From Streptomyces caelestis (GTDB lineage: Bacteria > Actinomycetota > Actinomycetes > Streptomycetales > Streptomycetaceae): 64,000 nucleotides of DNA. The notes under the pieces are model-generated. The model did no database searches, was not told the DNA's origin, and worked only from the letters and a program-made list of their open reading frames with translations. Location: positions 35,812-99,811 of the forward strand of contig NZ_LGCN01000166.1 in assembly GCF_001279005.1 (NCBI RefSeq). The letters are read 5' to 3'. How positions within the stretch are numbered: the first letter of the stretch is position 1; the number at the start of each line of letters is the position of its first letter. Both the position numbers and the translations under genes were made by a program. This document shows positions 63,314-64,000 of the stretch, in pieces.

Positions 63314-64000
63314 TCACTCCGCCGTCCCGGTCGCGGCGATCTCGGGGTGGTGCAGGTCGAACGCCGGGGATTCGCTGCGGATCTTCGGCAGGGTGCGGAA
63401 GTTGTGCCGCGGCGGCGGGCAGGAGGTCGCCCACTCCAGGGAGCGGCTGTAGCCCCACGGGTCGTCGACGCCGACCGGCTCGCCGTACTTGGCCGTCTTC
63501 CAGATGTTGTAGAAGAACGGCAGGATCGACAGGCCGAGCAGGAACGACCCGATGGAGGACAGGGTGTTCAGGGCGGTGAAGCCGTCGGCGGCGAGGTAGT
63601 CGGCGTAGCGGCGGGGCATGCCCTCGACACCCAGCCAGTGCTGGACCAGGAAGGTCAGGTGGAAACCGGCCGTGAGGGTCCAGAAGGTGATCTTCCCGAG
63701 GCGTTCGTCGAGCATCCTGCCGGTGAACTTCGGCCACCAGAAGTGGAAGCCGGCGAACATCGCGTACACGACCGTGCCGAAGACGGTGTAGTGGAAGTGC
63801 GCCACCACGAAGTAGGTGTCGGAGACGTGGAAGTCCAGCGGCGGTGAGGCCAGGATGACACCGGTCAGGCCGCCGAAGACGAAGGTGATCAGGAAGCCGA
63901 TCGTCCACAGCATCGGGGTCTCGAAGCTGAGCGAGCCCTTCCACATGGTGCCGATCCAGTTGAAGAACTTCACACCGGTGGGCACCGCGATCAGGAACGT
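63314..64000 (-). CDS. ctaD: Cytochrome c oxidase subunit I, C-terminal part (runs off the right edge)
   Basis: The last 228 codons of an aa3-type oxidase subunit I: the reading frame is open to 64000 ([20 protein letters not shown]), then [11 protein letters not shown] with the heme His pair, [15 protein letters not shown] and [17 protein letters not shown]. The enzyme reduces O2 to water at the membrane. It pairs with an unusual small membrane protein rather than subunits II/III, so it may be a second ctaD copy in this genome. Confidence 0.93.
   Translation of the reverse strand, partial: TFLIAVPTGVKFFNWIGTMWKGSLSFETPMLWTIGFLITFVFGGLTGVILASPPLDFHVSDTYFVVAHFHYTVFGTVVYAMFAGFHFWWPKFTGRMLDERLGKITFWTLTAGFHLTFLVQHWLGVEGMPRRYADYLAADGFTALNTLSSIGSFLLGLSILPFFYNIWKTAKYGEPVGVDDPWGYSRSLEWATSCPPPRHNFRTLPKIRSESPAFDLHHPEIAATGTAE

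Overview
The window is a GC-rich actinobacterial chromosome segment and almost certainly comes from a Streptomyces. The markers are a four-gene conservon (cvnA-D), a nickel superoxide dismutase with its dedicated peptidase (sodN/sodX), a fused 2-oxoglutarate decarboxylase/dehydrogenase (kgd), many GTG/TTG starts and ATGA or GTGA gene overlaps, and an HspR-type (HAIR) inverted repeat before lon. The gene order resembles, from memory, the Streptomyces coelicolor chromosome from the ku/PBP region down to sodN; this was not checked by alignment.

Layout. 0-9.6 kb: the first codons of ku, a NERD-domain protein, a small tyrosine phosphatase, a secreted Q/G/N-repeat SH3 protein, an FtsW/RodA-PBP pair, DUF3291, an AurF-like di-iron oxygenase with a TetR regulator, a small hypothetical and a secreted NlpC/P60 hydrolase. 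9.6-15.7 kb: the conservon operon ending in a styrene-monooxygenase-like flavoprotein. 16-31.7 kb: PP2C phosphatase, MarR regulator, GH25 lysozyme, Lon protease, a spermidine-synthase-like protein, a response regulator/kinase pair, kgd, DUF6104, DUF4097-PadR, and a Clp-N protein with an HTH regulator under twin operators. 31.8-39.9 kb: quinone oxidoreductase, malic enzyme, a polar amino acid ABC importer, a methyltransferase, a CGNR zinc-finger protein, sodX and sodN.

39.9-60.55 kb is a 20.6-kb integrated mobilizable element inserted exactly in the last codons of sodN. It has a tyrosine integrase, XRE repressor, excisionase, DUF3631 helicase-like replication protein with an iteron-like GGGGACC array, a candidate oriT, MobC and an HUH relaxase. 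The cargo has three parts: (a) a 627-aa protein with ParB/DGQQR-like motifs, translationally coupled to a GIY-YIG nuclease; (b) a divergent metabolic-looking cluster of HAD, methyltransferase, degenerate phosphotransferase and an unknown protein facing an XRE-TPR regulator and a NUDIX hydrolase; (c) a 1700-aa STAND NTPase that looks Avs-like, with a possible nuclease-type N-terminus. The element is bounded by a 15-bp direct repeat of the sodN 3' end and carries matching paired GTCCGCA arm sites at both ends. No TraB/FtsK transfer gene was seen, so it reads as a mobilizable rather than self-transmissible element.

60.6-64 kb returns to host DNA: the displaced presumptive sodN terminator, an AraC regulator, a VOC protein, a frameshifted VOC pseudogene, two small proteins, a small membrane protein and the C-terminal part of a cytochrome c oxidase subunit I gene that runs off the right edge.

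The best candidates for something undescribed are the ParB-like/GIY-YIG pair and the use of the sodN 3' end as an attachment site, followed by the STAND protein and the bidirectional GGGGACC array inside the replication gene. All functions are read from motifs by eye; no database search was run.
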